From: Membranipora membranacea
Lineage: Eukaryota; Bryozoa; Gymnolaemata; Cheilostomatida; Membraniporidae
Assembly: GCA_914767715.1 (NCBI GenBank)
Contig: OU612074.1
Span: forward strand, 5,595,501 to 5,659,500
DNA length: 64,000 nucleotides
Direction of reading: 5' to 3'
A program made the translations under genes and the position numbers. Below, in pieces: positions 11,010-24,194 of this stretch (positions are counted from its first letter, which is position 1; the number at the start of each line of letters is the position of its first letter). The notes below the pieces were generated by a model. It did no database searches. It was not told where the DNA came from and worked only from the letters and a program-made list of their open reading frames with translations.

Positions 11010-12119
11010 CAAACAATTTGATTTCCTGTTGTCCAATTTAATTCAACCTGTTGCTAGCTGAAACCGTGTAATCAACGCAATGATGGTAAACTAAAAGAAA
11101 AGTGTGTTTAGCCACAAGTTATGAGAAAGCCCTACATCATATTATTGGTTTTCTATTCAAATGCAATTATTGTTGTTCATATAATTAGGCTACCTTGTGC
11201 GCTGGTGGGTCACTTAATCTGCTGGGTCATACAGCCGCTTGCATTTTATTGCTGAAAAGGAAATTACAATCAGGTTTGCAACTTCAGTTGGGTATTTGGT
11301 GTAACAATTCTAGCAAACCTAACAATCGATGAAATACTTCTTCATATTTACTGTATATTATATTGTATTATATTATATTATCATGTTATGTCTTTGGTAT
11401 AAACATTTGTTCTATGAGTTAGTTCAATTCCCTCAAATAATTTTAAGGGATTTGTTCAAATCCCTCAAAACCACGCGCTAATGCATCATTGATTTGGCTC
11501 TTTTATCTGGCCGCGACCCTGAAAGGATAAGGGCCTTCTCACAACAATTTTTGTCACCAATAGATAATCTATGCACACTTGTCATCCGAAGGACCGCATC
11601 GCTGACATACTGATGTCTTCTTGTTATACTCTAAATTCAAAAGTTGTTGATTGAGAACAAAGGTCGGTCATATCATATTCCACGCGCTAAAAATAGTTAT
11701 CCACTTATTAATTGCTGTTTGTCAGGTTTTTGTTTCAAGTAATTTCTAAATAAATCAGCAGCACATCAATAAGAACTCAGAATTTCCGCCGTATGCACAA
11801 ATTCAATTTCTAGAAAAAAATGATAATACAATAGACAATATGAACTCATACTAATCTTGCATAAAGTCGGAGCGGTTGATTTCTGTGATGTTACAGTTTT
11901 TCACCAAATTCATGGTTCTAAAAAATATTTACTTGTGAAACTGAATGTACAGGTTCAACTCAAGAAATTGCACCCTGGATATTGATCGAACAAAAATAGA
12001 GATGAGAGAAATTCAATTTGTTTGTTGTTTAATTTCTCGGTCTTAGTTCTATCTTTGTTTTGTCTCGGAAAACAGTCCTATAAGTATTGTAGTCATAGAA
12101 TAGATGTTCTTTCTGCTAA
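11010..12119. other. Intergenic DNA downstream of B1
   Basis: Matches 25130-26112 in unit 2. It includes an AT microsatellite-like run near 11350-11385. No gene or RNA is supported. Confidence 0.6.
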
Positions 12120-12123
12120 TTAA

Positions 12124-12500
12124 AGGGCAACCATGATTTCGCAGCAATGCATAAATGGGCAGTAAATAATGTGCTAGACAGCATCAGCTTTGTGCATTAC
12201 GCGATGCAAAACTCAAACTAGTTGCTGACTCTAAGCTGGGTAACACTTCGGTTTAGGGGAGATTCCAAGACATTGCTGTAATGATGATAGAGCACAGGCT
12301 AAATAATAACAGGAACAGGAAACTGCTCTGTGGTATTCTATTTTAGCTGAGTTTGAGTACCTGATGGATGAAATGTTTCAGAATAATTCTGGTTGAATAA
12401 TCATCCGAATTAGATTTTGTCTTTTTCCCTCTGCAGAAGGTGCAATCAGCTATTAATCAATGAGGGCCAATGAGACGTTGTTTGAAACCCTGGTTGCCCT
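12124..12500. mobile_element. TTAA-flanked MITE
   Basis: AGGGCAACCATGATTTC ... GAAACCCTGGTTGCCCT between two TTAA sites (12120-12123 and 12501-12504). The counterpart in unit 2 is at 30845-31220. Confidence 0.85.
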
Positions 12501-12504
12501 TTAA

Positions 12505-13407
12505 ACTTTCTTCGCTTTAATAGTGCGCAGGTTTGTCTATCTGTCTATTAAAATCTTCTATTCGCAACAATCAAGAGCCTAGCATATTACTAAACCGATT
12601 GAGCTAGTACCCAAGAATAGTGGATATAATTAATTTACGTTATGAAATAATCCTGAGAGGTGCCTGCCAATCAATCTAGCAAACAATTAAATGTTTCAAT
12701 CCTGTACAGCGTCTTTATTGTCATTGCAAGTTGCTCCACAGTTCTAATAAAAGGCTTGTGAAAATTCTATGAATCTCTTCACAGTTGCATGGAACTACTA
12801 ATATATATCCTGTTTGCACCACTTTGCACAACCGTGTCACAACACTGATGATGGTGAAAATGATTTCAAACATAGCTTTTAGATAATTTGATGACCTGAT
12901 GCTCCATAAAAAAACAGATCTCTGAGATTAAGAGCATAAAAACTTTAACCGTCCCACACCAAGAAAATCTAATCTTTAACTTTATTAATAGCCTAACAAT
13001 GCAGTTAAACATTATAATTATACAAGTATCATTATTCTGATTCAGAAACTGTTGCAGTTAGAAAGGCTTTTGGGAAGAAAGAATGAGATAACTCGCACTT
13101 AGAATTTTTGATTTTCTTGTTGCATCCTAATTAAAAATGTTCATAAGGTTAAAAAACCGCAAGCCTTGAGCTCTAATTGTCGACATATTCTTTTTTGCAG
13201 TCCCCGATCAAAGGATCCACAACAAAAGGTTGAAACAACTTTTATTGGCAGAGTTGAAATTGGCTTTAGAACTCATGTAATTCAATGTACTGAAATGATA
13301 ATAGTGTGTAACCTGAAAGCCTGTTTTGATACCACCCAAATTATTTTGAATCAAAATATAGGTGCGGCATTGCGTTACTGTCAACATGAGAACGGAATGG
13401 CGGCAAC
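12505..13407. other. Noncoding distal end of unit 1
   Basis: Shared with 31225-32148. The open frames at 13166-13453 in both orientations are not conserved as proteins and run into satellite DNA; I regard them as chance. Nothing else recognised. Confidence 0.55.
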
Positions 13408-14175
13408 TCGGCCCAGGCCAAACTTGGCTTGAGCCAAACTTGGCCCGAGCCAAAATTAGCCCGAGCCAAAATAAGCCCTAGCCAAACTTAGCCTGAGCCA
13501 AACTTGGCCCAAGCCAAACTTAGCCCGAGCCAAACTTGGCCCCAAATATTAGACTTGGCCCCAAATATTAAACTTGGCCCCATGTAATAAGACTTGGCCC
13601 GAACAAATACATTCAGCCCAAAATATGAAACTTGGCCCAAGATATAAAACTTCTAAAACATGGCCCCAATTAGTATCACTTGGCCCCATGCAATGAAACT
13701 TGGCCCCAATTAGTAAACCTGGCCCCAAATACTAACACTTGGCCCCAAATATGAAACTTGGCCCGATTCAATGAAACTTGACCCCAATCGGTAAAACTTG
13801 GCCCCAATTATTAAACTTGGCCCCAATTATTAAACTTGGCCCCAATTATTAAACTTGGCCCCATGCAATGAAACTTGGCCCCAATTAGTATAACTTTGCC
13901 CCATGCAATGAAACTTGGCCCAAATTAATAAAACTTGGCCCCAAATAAAAAACTTTGCCCTGTGCAATGAAACTTGGCCCCAATTAGTAAAACTTGGCCC
14001 CAAATATTAAACTTGGCCCCATGCAATGAAACTTGGCCCCAATTAGTAAAACTTGGGCCAATTTACTGAAACTTGTCCCCAGTAACTAAATCTTGGCCCC
14101 ATACAATGAAACTTGCCCCCAATTAGTAAAACCTGGCCCCAAATATATGACTTGGCCATATGCACTGAAACTTGC
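13408..14175 (+). repeat. TTGGCCC satellite array, two sub-arrays
   Basis: The first sub-array (to about 13545) repeats a 16 bp unit, GAGCCAAACTTGGCCC. The second repeats a 19-20 bp unit, AACTTGGCCCCAATTATTA and variants (AAATATTA, ATGCAATGA, AATTAGTAA), for about 630 bp. It closes unit 1. A short version closes unit 2 at 32149-32275, and inverted stubs mark the other side of each unit. Confidence 0.9.
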
Positions 14176-14609
14176 TCTACACATTAAGAGATATGAAGTC
14201 CAGCCAACTTTTCATGTATTATGTATGGTGAAATGATGTCTGACATTACAATCAAAATGTGCTATTCTATGAATAACCTAACTTTAAGCTGCAAATTACT
14301 CTCTTCTTTCCTTAGGCTGTTTACACATCACCATGATCATTTTTTTTAGGACACATGAAATTTACATTTCACCATTGACCATGGAAGTCTTAGTTAGAAC
14401 ACATTTAGCTTTAATTCCTGAGTAAGCATTGTGTACATGGTGGTGGAGCGAATGATGACATAAGAAACCAGGAGCTGCCACCATGCAGGATGACGATGTA
14501 AAATACAGACTCTGCATACCAAGACTGGACTGGACACAAGGCTTATCAGATGGGGATCTTTGGGAGAACAAACTATGAAAATGAGCCAGGAGCGTGACAC
14601 CCTGTAAGA
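14176..14609. other. Spacer before the second LINE copy
   Basis: Contains a 91-codon minus-strand frame (14362-14637) with no recognisable domain, ending in the DNA that matches position 1. It may be LINE 5' region or pre-unit DNA. No gene supported. Confidence 0.4.
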
Positions 14610-15176
14610 GCAATGTGTATGTAAGCCTACAGAACATAATTATGGTCAGTCACTGCATCAGCTGAGGATCTGCACTCGTCTTAGTGTCACCTTACCCGTA
14701 CAGAATTTCCTAAGCCTGTGGAGAGGGCTGCTCTGACAACCTACAAAACTCAGAGTAGCCTTACAAATACTTTGCAAGCTATATTCCAAATGAAAAAAAT
14801 ACACACTGGCAGGGCGTCGCCAAGGATAAAAAATAGCAAAGAACTTATGATCACATCATGATCAGGTCTTACACCAGGCTCAGAGTGCGGAAGCTCATGT
14901 GTAAATCTAGTCAGCGTCCTAGAAAGCTCAATGTTAACGATATGTGGTCTGATCCCATCAGGAGTGAATTAGAAACTAACATGAATGAAAATCTCCCTGC
15001 TCTGGCAGGCTCAGTGGAAGAGAATATTGGTCCGCATTCAAGATGGCGGTGTATGAGGTGTACAAAGAGACCATGGAATATGTGGAGAAAATGATGCAAA
15101 CTGGTTTGAGGAGAGCGATAAAGAACTGTTTGAACTGATAGCTGCTTGTAAGCATGCCCTGAATAAAATGAATGAG
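14610..15176 (+). mobile_element. Second LINE fragment, internally deleted
   Basis: 14610-14650 matches 1-40, and 14850-15176 matches 889-1210, so the core endonuclease and its MITE are missing. It retains DHIMIRSYTRL and the KLNVNDMWSDPIRSELETNM linker. Its junction to the satellite stub is the same as in unit 1, so the LINE was present before duplication. Confidence 0.8.
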
Positions 15177-15218
15177 GTTTGGCTCGGGCCAGGTTTGGCA
15201 CGGGCCTAGTTTGGCTCC
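15177..15218 (-). repeat. Satellite stub of unit 2
   Basis: GTTTGGCTCGGGCCAGG plus a further unit (TTTGGCACGGGCCTAG), inverted relative to the arrays at 13408 and 32149. One repeat longer than the unit 1 stub. Confidence 0.7.
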
Positions 15219-15874
15219 AAAATAGTTCTTATATACTTATCAAATTTTTCTTTTTCTTGAAAGCCAAATAGATCATTCCGTGTATGGTACCTAGATGACT
15301 CACCCCCCTTCTCTCCCCTCATGTCAGTATATTTGATTGCATTCCTACCCAAGACAAACAATTGTTTCTTAGAACTAAGGCTAAGGCTTTATTTGATGAA
15401 GTGTTCTTATTGTTATGGTGCCATTTGTGAGTGTTAACAAGCTGTACGTGACCTATCATTCAAGGTCTGACATGTCGGACCTTATCAGAGGAACGTTTGA
15501 TATTTATTCATTCCTTTTCAAACCTTAGGTTTGAGAATTTCTAACGTTTTGGATACCAGTGTAGAGAAAAAAAAAAAAGGATTGATAGATGTATTCATTA
15601 CTTCTGTATTTTAAGACTCTAGAATTTAAAATCAATCATTCGAAATCTGGAAAAAAAATTGTTCTCAATAAGATGTCCTGTGCTGAAAGGTTTACCACCA
15701 ATGCAATTTTTCCGTCAGTATGTCCATTTCCTGGAATACAAAGAACAATAAGATATTTTACTAAAGGAAGGTAATTATTTAATCCCTTGAATTTATGACT
15801 ATCACAACAGAAATCAATGCTCAGAAAATCAATCAATATCAATATCATATCAATCAAAATGAGGCCTGCTTACC

Positions 15875-16718
15875 TTAACTGTAGCTTGGCTCTGGTGCTC
15901 CCTTGTGTCCAGACTTTGGGGATCGCTTGGAGTTGGTGACACTGACTTTGACCCTTGGTGCTGACACTTGGACCTTTGGTACGGTTACCCTTACATCTGG
16001 AATCCTTACATCTGGGATTTTGACAACTGGTAAGTTTATATTAACGGATCCTCCTCCTATTAATATGACAAAACAAACAGTATCAGGAGTGTATACAATA
16101 TATCTGCTAAACTGAAGCAAAAGTCTCATTTTCTCCCTCTCATCACTTACCTCTTTAGCTATTGAGGAGTGACAATAGCCTAATGCACTCAAGACATGTT
16201 ATTAGCTTGTTGTTTTTGCTTACCTACACTGCCTCCTTGTCCGCCTTCACCATTGTTTCCACCTTTACGATCATTGCCACCTTTTCCACCCAATGTGGAG
16301 TATCCTCCAAAGCACAGGCCTTGAAATCACAATCAGAAAATAAAATTGATCCAACCTACAGTTGTCGGATTTATTCGGTTCTGTAAGAGTTCAATTCGGA
16401 TTTGAAATACACAGCTGACCAAAAACTATAGTTGAACAAGTGTTGGCACTGCAATCTGAGTAAAAAAGAGGATCTCAATAAAAGAAAATTGGTATTCTGT
16501 GGGATTGCCCATATGTGTTTCATCATTATTAATCGTGAAACTTCTGTTATTAAAAAGTAGACAAAATCTCTGTTTTGGAATATTATAACATTCTTATCGA
16601 CATTTCAAACATGCATTCGATCACAAAAAAATTGTTGTCATGCTACTTATAGCTTTTTGTGAGATCCGTACTCACCAATAACAGCAGCAAGAGCGAAGAG
16701 TGTGATAAGTTTGTTCAT
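15875..16718 (-). CDS. A2: secreted Gly-rich / IPxV-repeat protein, family A
   Basis: Paralogue of A1, 106 aa. Exons on the minus strand: 16676-16718 (MNKLITLFALAAVI), 16224-16319 (GLCFGGYSTLGGKGGNDRKGG...), 15875-16056 (GGGSVNINLP, KIPDVRIPDVRVTVPKV, VSAPRVKVSV, basic tail, SYS). Lengths 43+96+182, phase-1 introns. TATA at 16924-16933, noncoding exon ending 16878, 3'UTR intron after TAAG, last exon from 15730 with AATAAA at 15388-15393. Against A1 I count 14 coding differences, 10 of them amino-acid changing (2, 5 and 3 in exons 1, 2 and 3). An insertion of about 160 bp with a 12-A run (15421-15585) lies in its last noncoding exon. Secretion is inferred from the signal peptide; function unknown. 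Confidence 0.8.
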
Positions 16719-16923
16719 CTTCTGTATAAACAAGAAAAGTGTCAATCATTATTTATTGGAGATATTTAATGGAGAATTATAAACCCAAAAATCTCGCTTC
16801 TTATTAATTAATCCGAATCTGCTCTATTGCAAATCCCACATAAAAGCCACATATTAATGCAGTATTGATCCACCTACCTGTTTTAGGACAAAGTGTTGAA
16901 TTATTCCTATTCCGACCTCTCAT

Positions 16924-16933
16924 CCTTTTTATA
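16924..16933 (-). promoter_or_regulatory. TATA box of A2
   Basis: TATAAAAAGG on the minus strand, same position relative to the noncoding exon as in A1; surrounding promoter sequence is essentially unchanged. Confidence 0.65.
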
Positions 16934-16999
16934 CTCTTTCTCTGTGACACCTTCTTACAGCTATAATTGAAATCCGCTTCTAAAAATAATCCGAATAGC

Positions 17000-18380
17000 G
17001 GTAGTTCATGTCATTAATGATTGGTGCAAGTTGCTCCCTGGTAGTATTCTGTTGGACCTCCTGCTACCGCTTGTACACAACCATATTTCCTCAAGAATGT
17101 ATAACAGTGTAGCTATAGTTAGACCAAAACATGACATGCACTCATTCTTTCCCCTTTTAAGTTTTCTACTTCCGAAAATGAAAGAGAATATAAGCAGACA
17201 CCAAAGTTTTACAGGCGATTCTGAAGTATAATTGAAAAAAACATAATATCTACCAACTTTTCCAATGGATGAATGAGAGATCTTGATAATATGTGTAGCT
17301 TCACTCCACAATATTGTGTTTATCAGTGGCAGTGTCGTAATAACGATAACAAACTGGGTTGAGGAATTGTGGTAGGTGCTTTGATATGCTGAAAACAAGA
17401 ATCAGCAGTAAAATTATGATATGTCAACTTTCAGATATGTACCCCTAATCCGTATAATATGTATCAGTGATCCCAGTATTGAAAGGATGATGGTCTCGCA
17501 AACGCTCACGGTGATGGCATGCAGTCTGAATTTGGAGTCAGGGGGCAATTCTTGCATTACGCCACAACGCGTCTTACTTTTCTTCGCTATGTCATACAAA
17601 TAATTTCCGAGATAACATGATGAACATGACTTTATGGGTGCAGGTCGGACTGGAGATCACACATGTGATATTGAGAATACGATATGATACAAAATAGCAG
17701 ACTCATTATTAATAATAAGATAATTGCTTTATATATAGAACATGCAGCTGTGCAGACAGGTAGTCGGTGACCGAGCAGCCACAGATCAGAGAGGTGACCG
17801 CCCGATTAGAAGTGACCTTACCTACCCAGTCCGCACACTGAAGCCCAGCATGTCTCCCTCATACCCCTAACCCATTATCCGCACGCCACAGAGCGTCAGT
17901 CAGTCGTTCCCTCAGGACTGGGAGGCTGCACCCCTCGCTCCCGTTACTCAATTTTGTTTTATAATGCTGGTTTTACATAAATATGATGAGTGAAATTAGT
18001 TTTAGTTTATGCGTCGAAATTCGGATATTGTCTAGGTTGTAGAACTGTCATCAATCAGCTCTGTTTGGATTGCTTATGCAAGTTTTAATTGTGATTGAAA
18101 AGCTGTGAACAGATATATTGCTTCAAACAGCTATAATAAACAAAATAAAGTGGAACACATTTACAAATAGCACATTATTGTTGTGTCAATAACAACTCAT
18201 TCAACAGTTTTGACAGTTTTGTAGGATGTTTAAATGACAATTTGCATGACACATTGTCCTGACAATCAAAGTTAGCACCATACTGCATCAGCAGGCATCA
18301 CAATAAACGAGATATATATGGCTTCATAAAGTCTGAGGATTTTGTGTTATTGTCTTGTCCGCATGAGACATTTTATTGAG
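17000..18380. other. Intergenic DNA of unit 2, no gene supported
   Basis: Counterpart of 2864-4177. It has a 130-codon minus frame (17006-17398) that is broken in unit 1, so it is not conserved. The GC-rich block recurs at 17755-17945. Confidence 0.55.
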
Positions 18381-18389
18381 TATTGAGTA

Positions 18390-21300
18390 TTAATAATGAA
18401 TTTTATGATCTCTTCTGTTTTCATGCTTTTCCCTAAGGTTACATGAGTTTGAATTCGAACTTTCACTTGCCTTCATCTAATGGTTTGGTATCAAGATGAA
18501 CCAATTTGAACTCCTAACATAATATAGGGTGTAGCAGGTGAAGATTATGCTCTGCAGGTGCAATGGTTCGAACAAGACTGTAGTAATTATGAAGTCTAAC
18601 ATTTGACGCTCTGATACAATACATTACACTTGATCAATTCTAATGTCATCATTGATTAAAACAATCGTACAGTTTTATATTTAACAAAATTCTAAAGAAT
18701 AACAGCAAGTTTTGCATGTCTGCTCTTGCTATGCATAGCGCCGGTTTACTTTGATGGACATGTTTATCTGACTTTGAGTGGCCCAATGTGTAACTCCTTA
18801 TTTGGGTATTTTAATAAGCTGTAGCACTGTCATCAATCATCATTTTTCCAAGTGCCAATGCAGATGTAAACAAAAATTGACCGCTGTTCACGGATATTCA
18901 GGATGTAAGGGATATAAGGGATGTAAAACTGTTTAGCCTGTAGGCACCTATTAAGCGGGAGAGCTCATCAAATCAGCAATTACTTTCTTCTCTATCTTAA
19001 TTCATTCATTGGTTTTGACAGTTTGGTGGAAAGCACCAAGGAAACTTTAGTCATTTCCAAAATGACTCTTTCCTGACACAAATTCCCTAACAATTAATGT
19101 GGCTGACACCAGACTGCACTAGGCTTCCCCTGGTTACACATGGGTGTGTGAGGTTCCAGCACACTGTTTATTGTATTATTAGCCTACCAGATTATTTTTA
19201 TGACTTTATTGAGCAGACAAAAGTTCAGATATCATCAACCCCCATGGAAATCAACAAAGCTGCCGTTTAAAATAGACTCGTGAATCCTTTTCTAAATGAA
19301 TATTTTCATTTATGAGCTGATAAAAGAATATACTTTTTAAAACATAGGGACAGCTTTCTAGATGGCTTGTGAAATTAGCATGAATTAGAGGCAGTACTCA
19401 CTACAATACAATTGTAAAAATAAATCAAGAATTTCACCAGGCCTCTATTGTTACTCTCGCAGCTACAGCTCATACTAACAGAAAATTCACTTTGATACTC
19501 AGCCACTCCTAGATATTCTGTAAATTTTTATTACACTTCTTGGATTCAAGATATTCTCTGTCTCTGCAACAAAATCACATCATACTAGGCTATTTGACCA
19601 TTTTGGTGGTCTAATAATAACTATATAACTTAAATGAATGTTTATTTTTCCACATACACTAGGTCTTAATTTGGTTTCCGTTGCTGGAACACGGGACACA
19701 TTGTGGACATCATTTGTCAAAGACCGATCCGAATATCAACATATCATATACCGTTAGAAAGCTGTCTAGCTACTGAAAATGAATACCTGAACAAAACTTG
19801 ATTCAATGACGTTGTCTCATTTTAGAGAGGAAATGAGGAAGAAAACGCTGTTTTCATCAATGCAGATGGAGGAGCCAAATTATTTGCAAGAAATTTCAAA
19901 ACAGGTGAAATGTATACTTATTGATTGCATTCGTGGTAAAATTTAATTTGCGTTAATATATGACTAGTCAAAGTTGACTTTTTACGTCACGCCATACAAT
20001 GCATTTTTTGTGTGACGCCGTAAAGATATGTGAAATTTCAATCATTGATTCAGAACAGATCATTGGCTCGAAACAGAATGAATTATGATTTTCTCTTAGA
20101 GTACTCTTCAAATGTCATACACATTGACTTTGAATAAATTAGCTTGCATATTGCAATGACAGTAGACTCTCAAATACAGCTAATACTCTCTTCACCTTTG
20201 CATAATGTCAAACATGCTGTCGAAATGACCACTATTGTGTTAAATTCAAGAAAAATGAAGATGTAATGAAAATCCATGTTGGCATTTCCTTTGTGCACCA
20301 TTGTTAATGAAAGCGGCTTCGTATGTGAGAACTTTAAAAAAAAAATTGTTTGGCCACAATAATGGTCATTTGCACAGCATGTTTGACATTGTGCAAATGT
20401 GGCGAAAATATTAGCTGTATTCGAGAGTCTACTTTCATTGCAATATGCGAGTTAATTTGTTGAAAGTCACTGTGTATGACATTGGAAGAGTATTCTGGCT
20501 ACGATTTTACGATGGGTTGTCTACACTAGATTATTTTCTTCAGATCTGTATAAGAGACAAAAAATGACTGGAAAACTAAAATACTTTTCCTGTCCATAAA
20601 AAGGCTGAGTAACAGTTAAAAATGTACAGCGTACAAGGACAATGTATTGAGTTGGTTCTAAATTCTCTTGATGAAATACCAATTTGATATGAACTATGAT
20701 GGTGGCAGGCTTATACCAGGTATTGTTCTACTGAATGGCATCTCAGTGTGGTAGGTGTAACTAAGGCCTCGTTGTATCCTGTATTGACACATAATGTTGA
20801 CGCAAAAATATAACTGGATAACTGAGCACTTGTATGGAGTCTGCTTCAATATTTGTTGGGAGTTTGAGTGGACTGTCTATGACATGCAGACAAAAATTAT
20901 ATGAATTAGATTATTGCATTAGCACCACCCATAGCGGACTCCTATAATTATTAATTTAGTTCAGAGTTTAATTGAGATTATAAATAAGCTGGCTGATTGG
21001 TTGTGATGTTCTTGGTATGTTATTTTTGTTTGTCAGAGAATGCTTTTTACTTTGAATCATGGGCAAAATTAATTTCACCATTGTAATATATTGTGCTAAA
21101 ACCAGTACAGGATGCAATGGCTCGGCACAGGCTGTCACAGTCATGACTTATCTCACAATAATGGCGAAGTGTTGCCGCTGAAAATTTTGAGTTTTGTGTT
21201 GTAGTGACATGGCCATAGTGATAGCTGCTTCCAATCAGTCTGTCACTGTCATCATTTTTATCACTGATCTGTCAATGATGACACAAAATTGCACAGGGAT

Positions 21301-22950
21301 CTGGCACTCTTTCCAACCTGATCAAAATATGCCTAGCAAACGATAAATATATCAAGTATTTTAACCATCAAGAGAGGCACACTCCAACCCTAAAGGTCCT
21401 CAATAACCAGCCTTGCTTTATTCGATCCTATTTTTGTGTGAGCAGAAACGTTAGTCCGAATAGTTTTGGCTGCGATATATTACTAAGTTTTGCACTCATA
21501 CAAATTCAAATTCAATGAAAAACTATTTTCATAGTGATGTCAGGTTGCTTAAAAGACTGCACATTAAATTGTGGCAAAAATGGTATTTGCAATTCTAAGA
21601 GATGTCAACAGATGAAGCCTATGGGCAGATAATTAGGGATAAAGTCATCAAATGATTCATTATTGCTGTCTTTATCATGATTCAGTCAATGCTCTTGACA
21701 TTTTTCTATATTGACTCAATATTGGTGTTTAACCGATAGCACATAAACATCCTGTCTTGTCTAGCACCTTATAGTGTTTAAATTTTGATTGATTTTACAC
21801 CCAAGCAAACCAGGATACCCATTAATGCTCTCTTTATCATCATTGTTACAAAGACTTTGAAAGTTTGGTAAGAAGCTCTAAATCTTCATTAATAAGTCAT
21901 TTCCCATGCAACATGCCTAAGAACTAGGTGTTTTGAAGTGGTTGTATCATATGTCATCTCTAAGCATTTATATATAATTATCGGGACACTGAAAATATCA
22001 CCAGACTGTGACAGCCTGCTCCACCCTTCATCACCCTAAAAATAGAATGATGGAAGTTACCAGTGAGATTAATTTTATACAACAGGAAAATATGAGGTGT
22101 TCAATAAATATTGGTGGTTAACCAATAGGACATTAACATGCTGGTTTGTCTAGCACCCTAGAGTCTTTTAATTTTGATTGATTATACACCCAAGCAAACC
22201 AGGATACCCATTAATGCTCTCTTTATCATCATTGTTACAAAGACTTTGACAGTTTAGTCGGGAGCTCTAAATGCTCAGGGAAAAGTTTATTCCAATGCTT
22301 TATGACTGAGAACTAGCTGTGCCAGCCTGTGCAGGCGTGCACCACCCTGCACAGGTGTGCACCACCCTGCACCACGCTCTAAATAGAATGATTGCAATTA
22401 TGAGTGAGATAAAATTTACACAAAAAAGACAACAATGTGGCGTTCAATATAGCCTCACAAGGATGCTATCCATGTTAAAATGTATGTATGGAAGTCAAGT
22501 CATGATTTAGCAATAAATCGATATGTCTGAAACAGGTTAAAATTTTGGCCTGCAACAACAGTAGGATTTGATGCTCCATGAATGAAACCTACATCAAATC
22601 ATCAATTATGTGAACGAATAGTTCAAAATATTCACTCCTTTGCCATAATAGCCTCTTACTGCAATATTACAAATCAATCTATGTTATGTTGATTGGTTGA
22701 ACCGCAAGGGAAGAGGTGCAAAATTATAGAAACATCATGGTTCTATGGATGAAATTTCATGACTTGACTTTAATTGAATAACTGAGCATAGTTTAAATAT
22801 TGTTATATCCAACAAAAATGGGGTCATTCAATTGAGCCTATGGCTGCGAGAGAAATAGAGTAGGTGAAATTTTTATCAATGATATTTACATAATATGCCT
22901 TCATATTGGAAAGTAGCTAAAGTGAATAAATTTATCTTCTACTGGGACAT
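18390..22950 (+). repeat. Block R, unit 2 copy
   Basis: Noncoding block equivalent to 4740-9130, with the same GC-rich mini-repeat at 22322-22376. A 92 bp stretch at 19258-19350 is absent from unit 1; part of its right edge (AAACATAGGGACAG-like) also appears in the partial third copy (33135), so unit 1 most likely lost it. Confidence 0.7.
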
Positions 22951-23481
22951 GTAGTACTCATGGATCACACTATATACAATCCAAACGGCTACTCTTCAGC
23001 CATTGCGGCACATCAGGCTCTTGCTAAAACTGTGAAGGTTTCTGGTATGTGTTTTGTTCCCAAATAATCTGGCAAGGATTGATGTGTGCCAGCCGGGAAT
23101 AAGAAATGACGGAGAATACCTATTCTTGTATAAATTTGGTGGCCTGTTGAGTCTTCAAAACACAGCTGTAAACTTTTGACAGGACTAGGATGCAATGTTC
23201 TTTAAATAGAACCTTTAGCTTCTTTGGGAAATGTATCTTTGTTCACCAACACTGATGACCATACAAGCTACCAACTTAACTGACACTTTACTGTCATGGT
23301 GAGGAAGTTATTTATAATTTATTGTTCTATCTCCGTGTCTTATAATCCCTTGACATTCTATATCAATACTATGAGGTACACTTAGGTCAAATACATCAAA
23401 CAGGATTCTTGGATCTATTTTGAAAGTTGGTAGAGCTATTAAATCTGCATATTTATAAAGGATATGCCTCAATCTTGCTAC

Positions 23482-23491
23482 TATAAAAGGC
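23482..23491 (+). promoter_or_regulatory. TATA box of B2
   Basis: TATAAAAGGC, followed by the noncoding exon with donor after 23561 (ACACAG|gtagag). Nearly identical to B1, but the 5' intron here carries an extra MITE. Confidence 0.7.
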
Positions 23492-23784
23492 AGTGGTTGT
23501 GAATGTTAAATTCACAGAACACTGTTCATCACTTAAGTACACAGTCTCCATCAAAACACAGGTAGAGCAAACTTACTTCTTTATTATATTTTTCAAGTTC
23601 AGGTGGCTTTTTAATCTCCTTCATAACAAAAATACAAAACTTCATTTCACGTTTTATTTCTTGCAATCTCAGCTATTGTATGGAGCTTGAGATATCTACA
23701 TTATTTTACTTTTTATTACAGTATATTTATGTTATTCATTTCAATTTACCTCACCTAGTGTTCATTCAATTCAACTCTGATTAA

Positions 23785-24152
23785 AGGGCAACCAAGGTTT
23801 CACAGCAAGGGTGGGAAATAATGTGCTGGGCAGCATCAGCTTTGTGCATTACGCGATGCAAAACTCAAAGTAGTTGCTGACTCTAAGCTGGGTAACACTT
23901 CAGTTTAGGGGAGGTTCCAAGACTTTGCTGTAATAATTATCGAGCACAGGCTAAATAATAACAGGAACAGGAAACTGCAATGTGGTATTCTCTTTTAGCT
24001 GAGTATGAGTGCCTGATGGAAGAAATGTTTCACAAGAATTCTGGCTGAATAATCATCCGAATTATATTTTGTCTTTTTCCCCATGCAGAAGGTGCAATCT
24101 GCTATTAATCAATGGCCATCAATGAGAAGTTGTTTGAAACCTTGGTTGCCCT
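23785..24152. mobile_element. TTAA MITE in the 5' intron of B2, with empty site in B1
   Basis: Flanked by TTAA at 23781-23784 and 24153-24156. The equivalent place in B1 (about 10026-10034) reads CTGATTACGATATCC without the element, so this copy inserted after the units separated. It lies just upstream of the coding exon's acceptor. Confidence 0.88.
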
Positions 24153-24194
24153 TTAAGATATCCTTATGTTTTTAGATTATAACCTGCTATCACC

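Larger units (their letters stand above)
1..14175 (+). repeat. Segmental duplication unit 1 (A1 + B1)
   Basis: Nearly all of this stretch is repeated, in the same order and orientation, from about 14610 to 32275, at an offset of roughly 14.0-14.15 kb. Anchors I aligned include the LINE tail (889 and 14850), the A exons, the promoter of B, the B exons and the MITE at 12124. Identity is high by eye (a few percent difference), with local indels: unit 2 lacks about 4178-4738 and has extra DNA at 15421-15585 and 19258-19350. The unit may start before the window. Confidence 0.9.

Noticed and set aside
13166-13453. Overlapping 81-88 codon frames on both strands next to the satellite
   Set aside because: Frame and end differ between units and enter satellite DNA; no protein features.
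13408-14175. Possible CRISPR-like array because of regular repeats
   Set aside because: There are no unique spacers; it is a simple degenerate satellite in an animal genome.
17006-17398. 130-codon minus-strand frame in unit 2, hydrophobic in part
   Set aside because: Broken into pieces in the nearly identical unit 1 (2864-3346), no domain, no conserved splicing.
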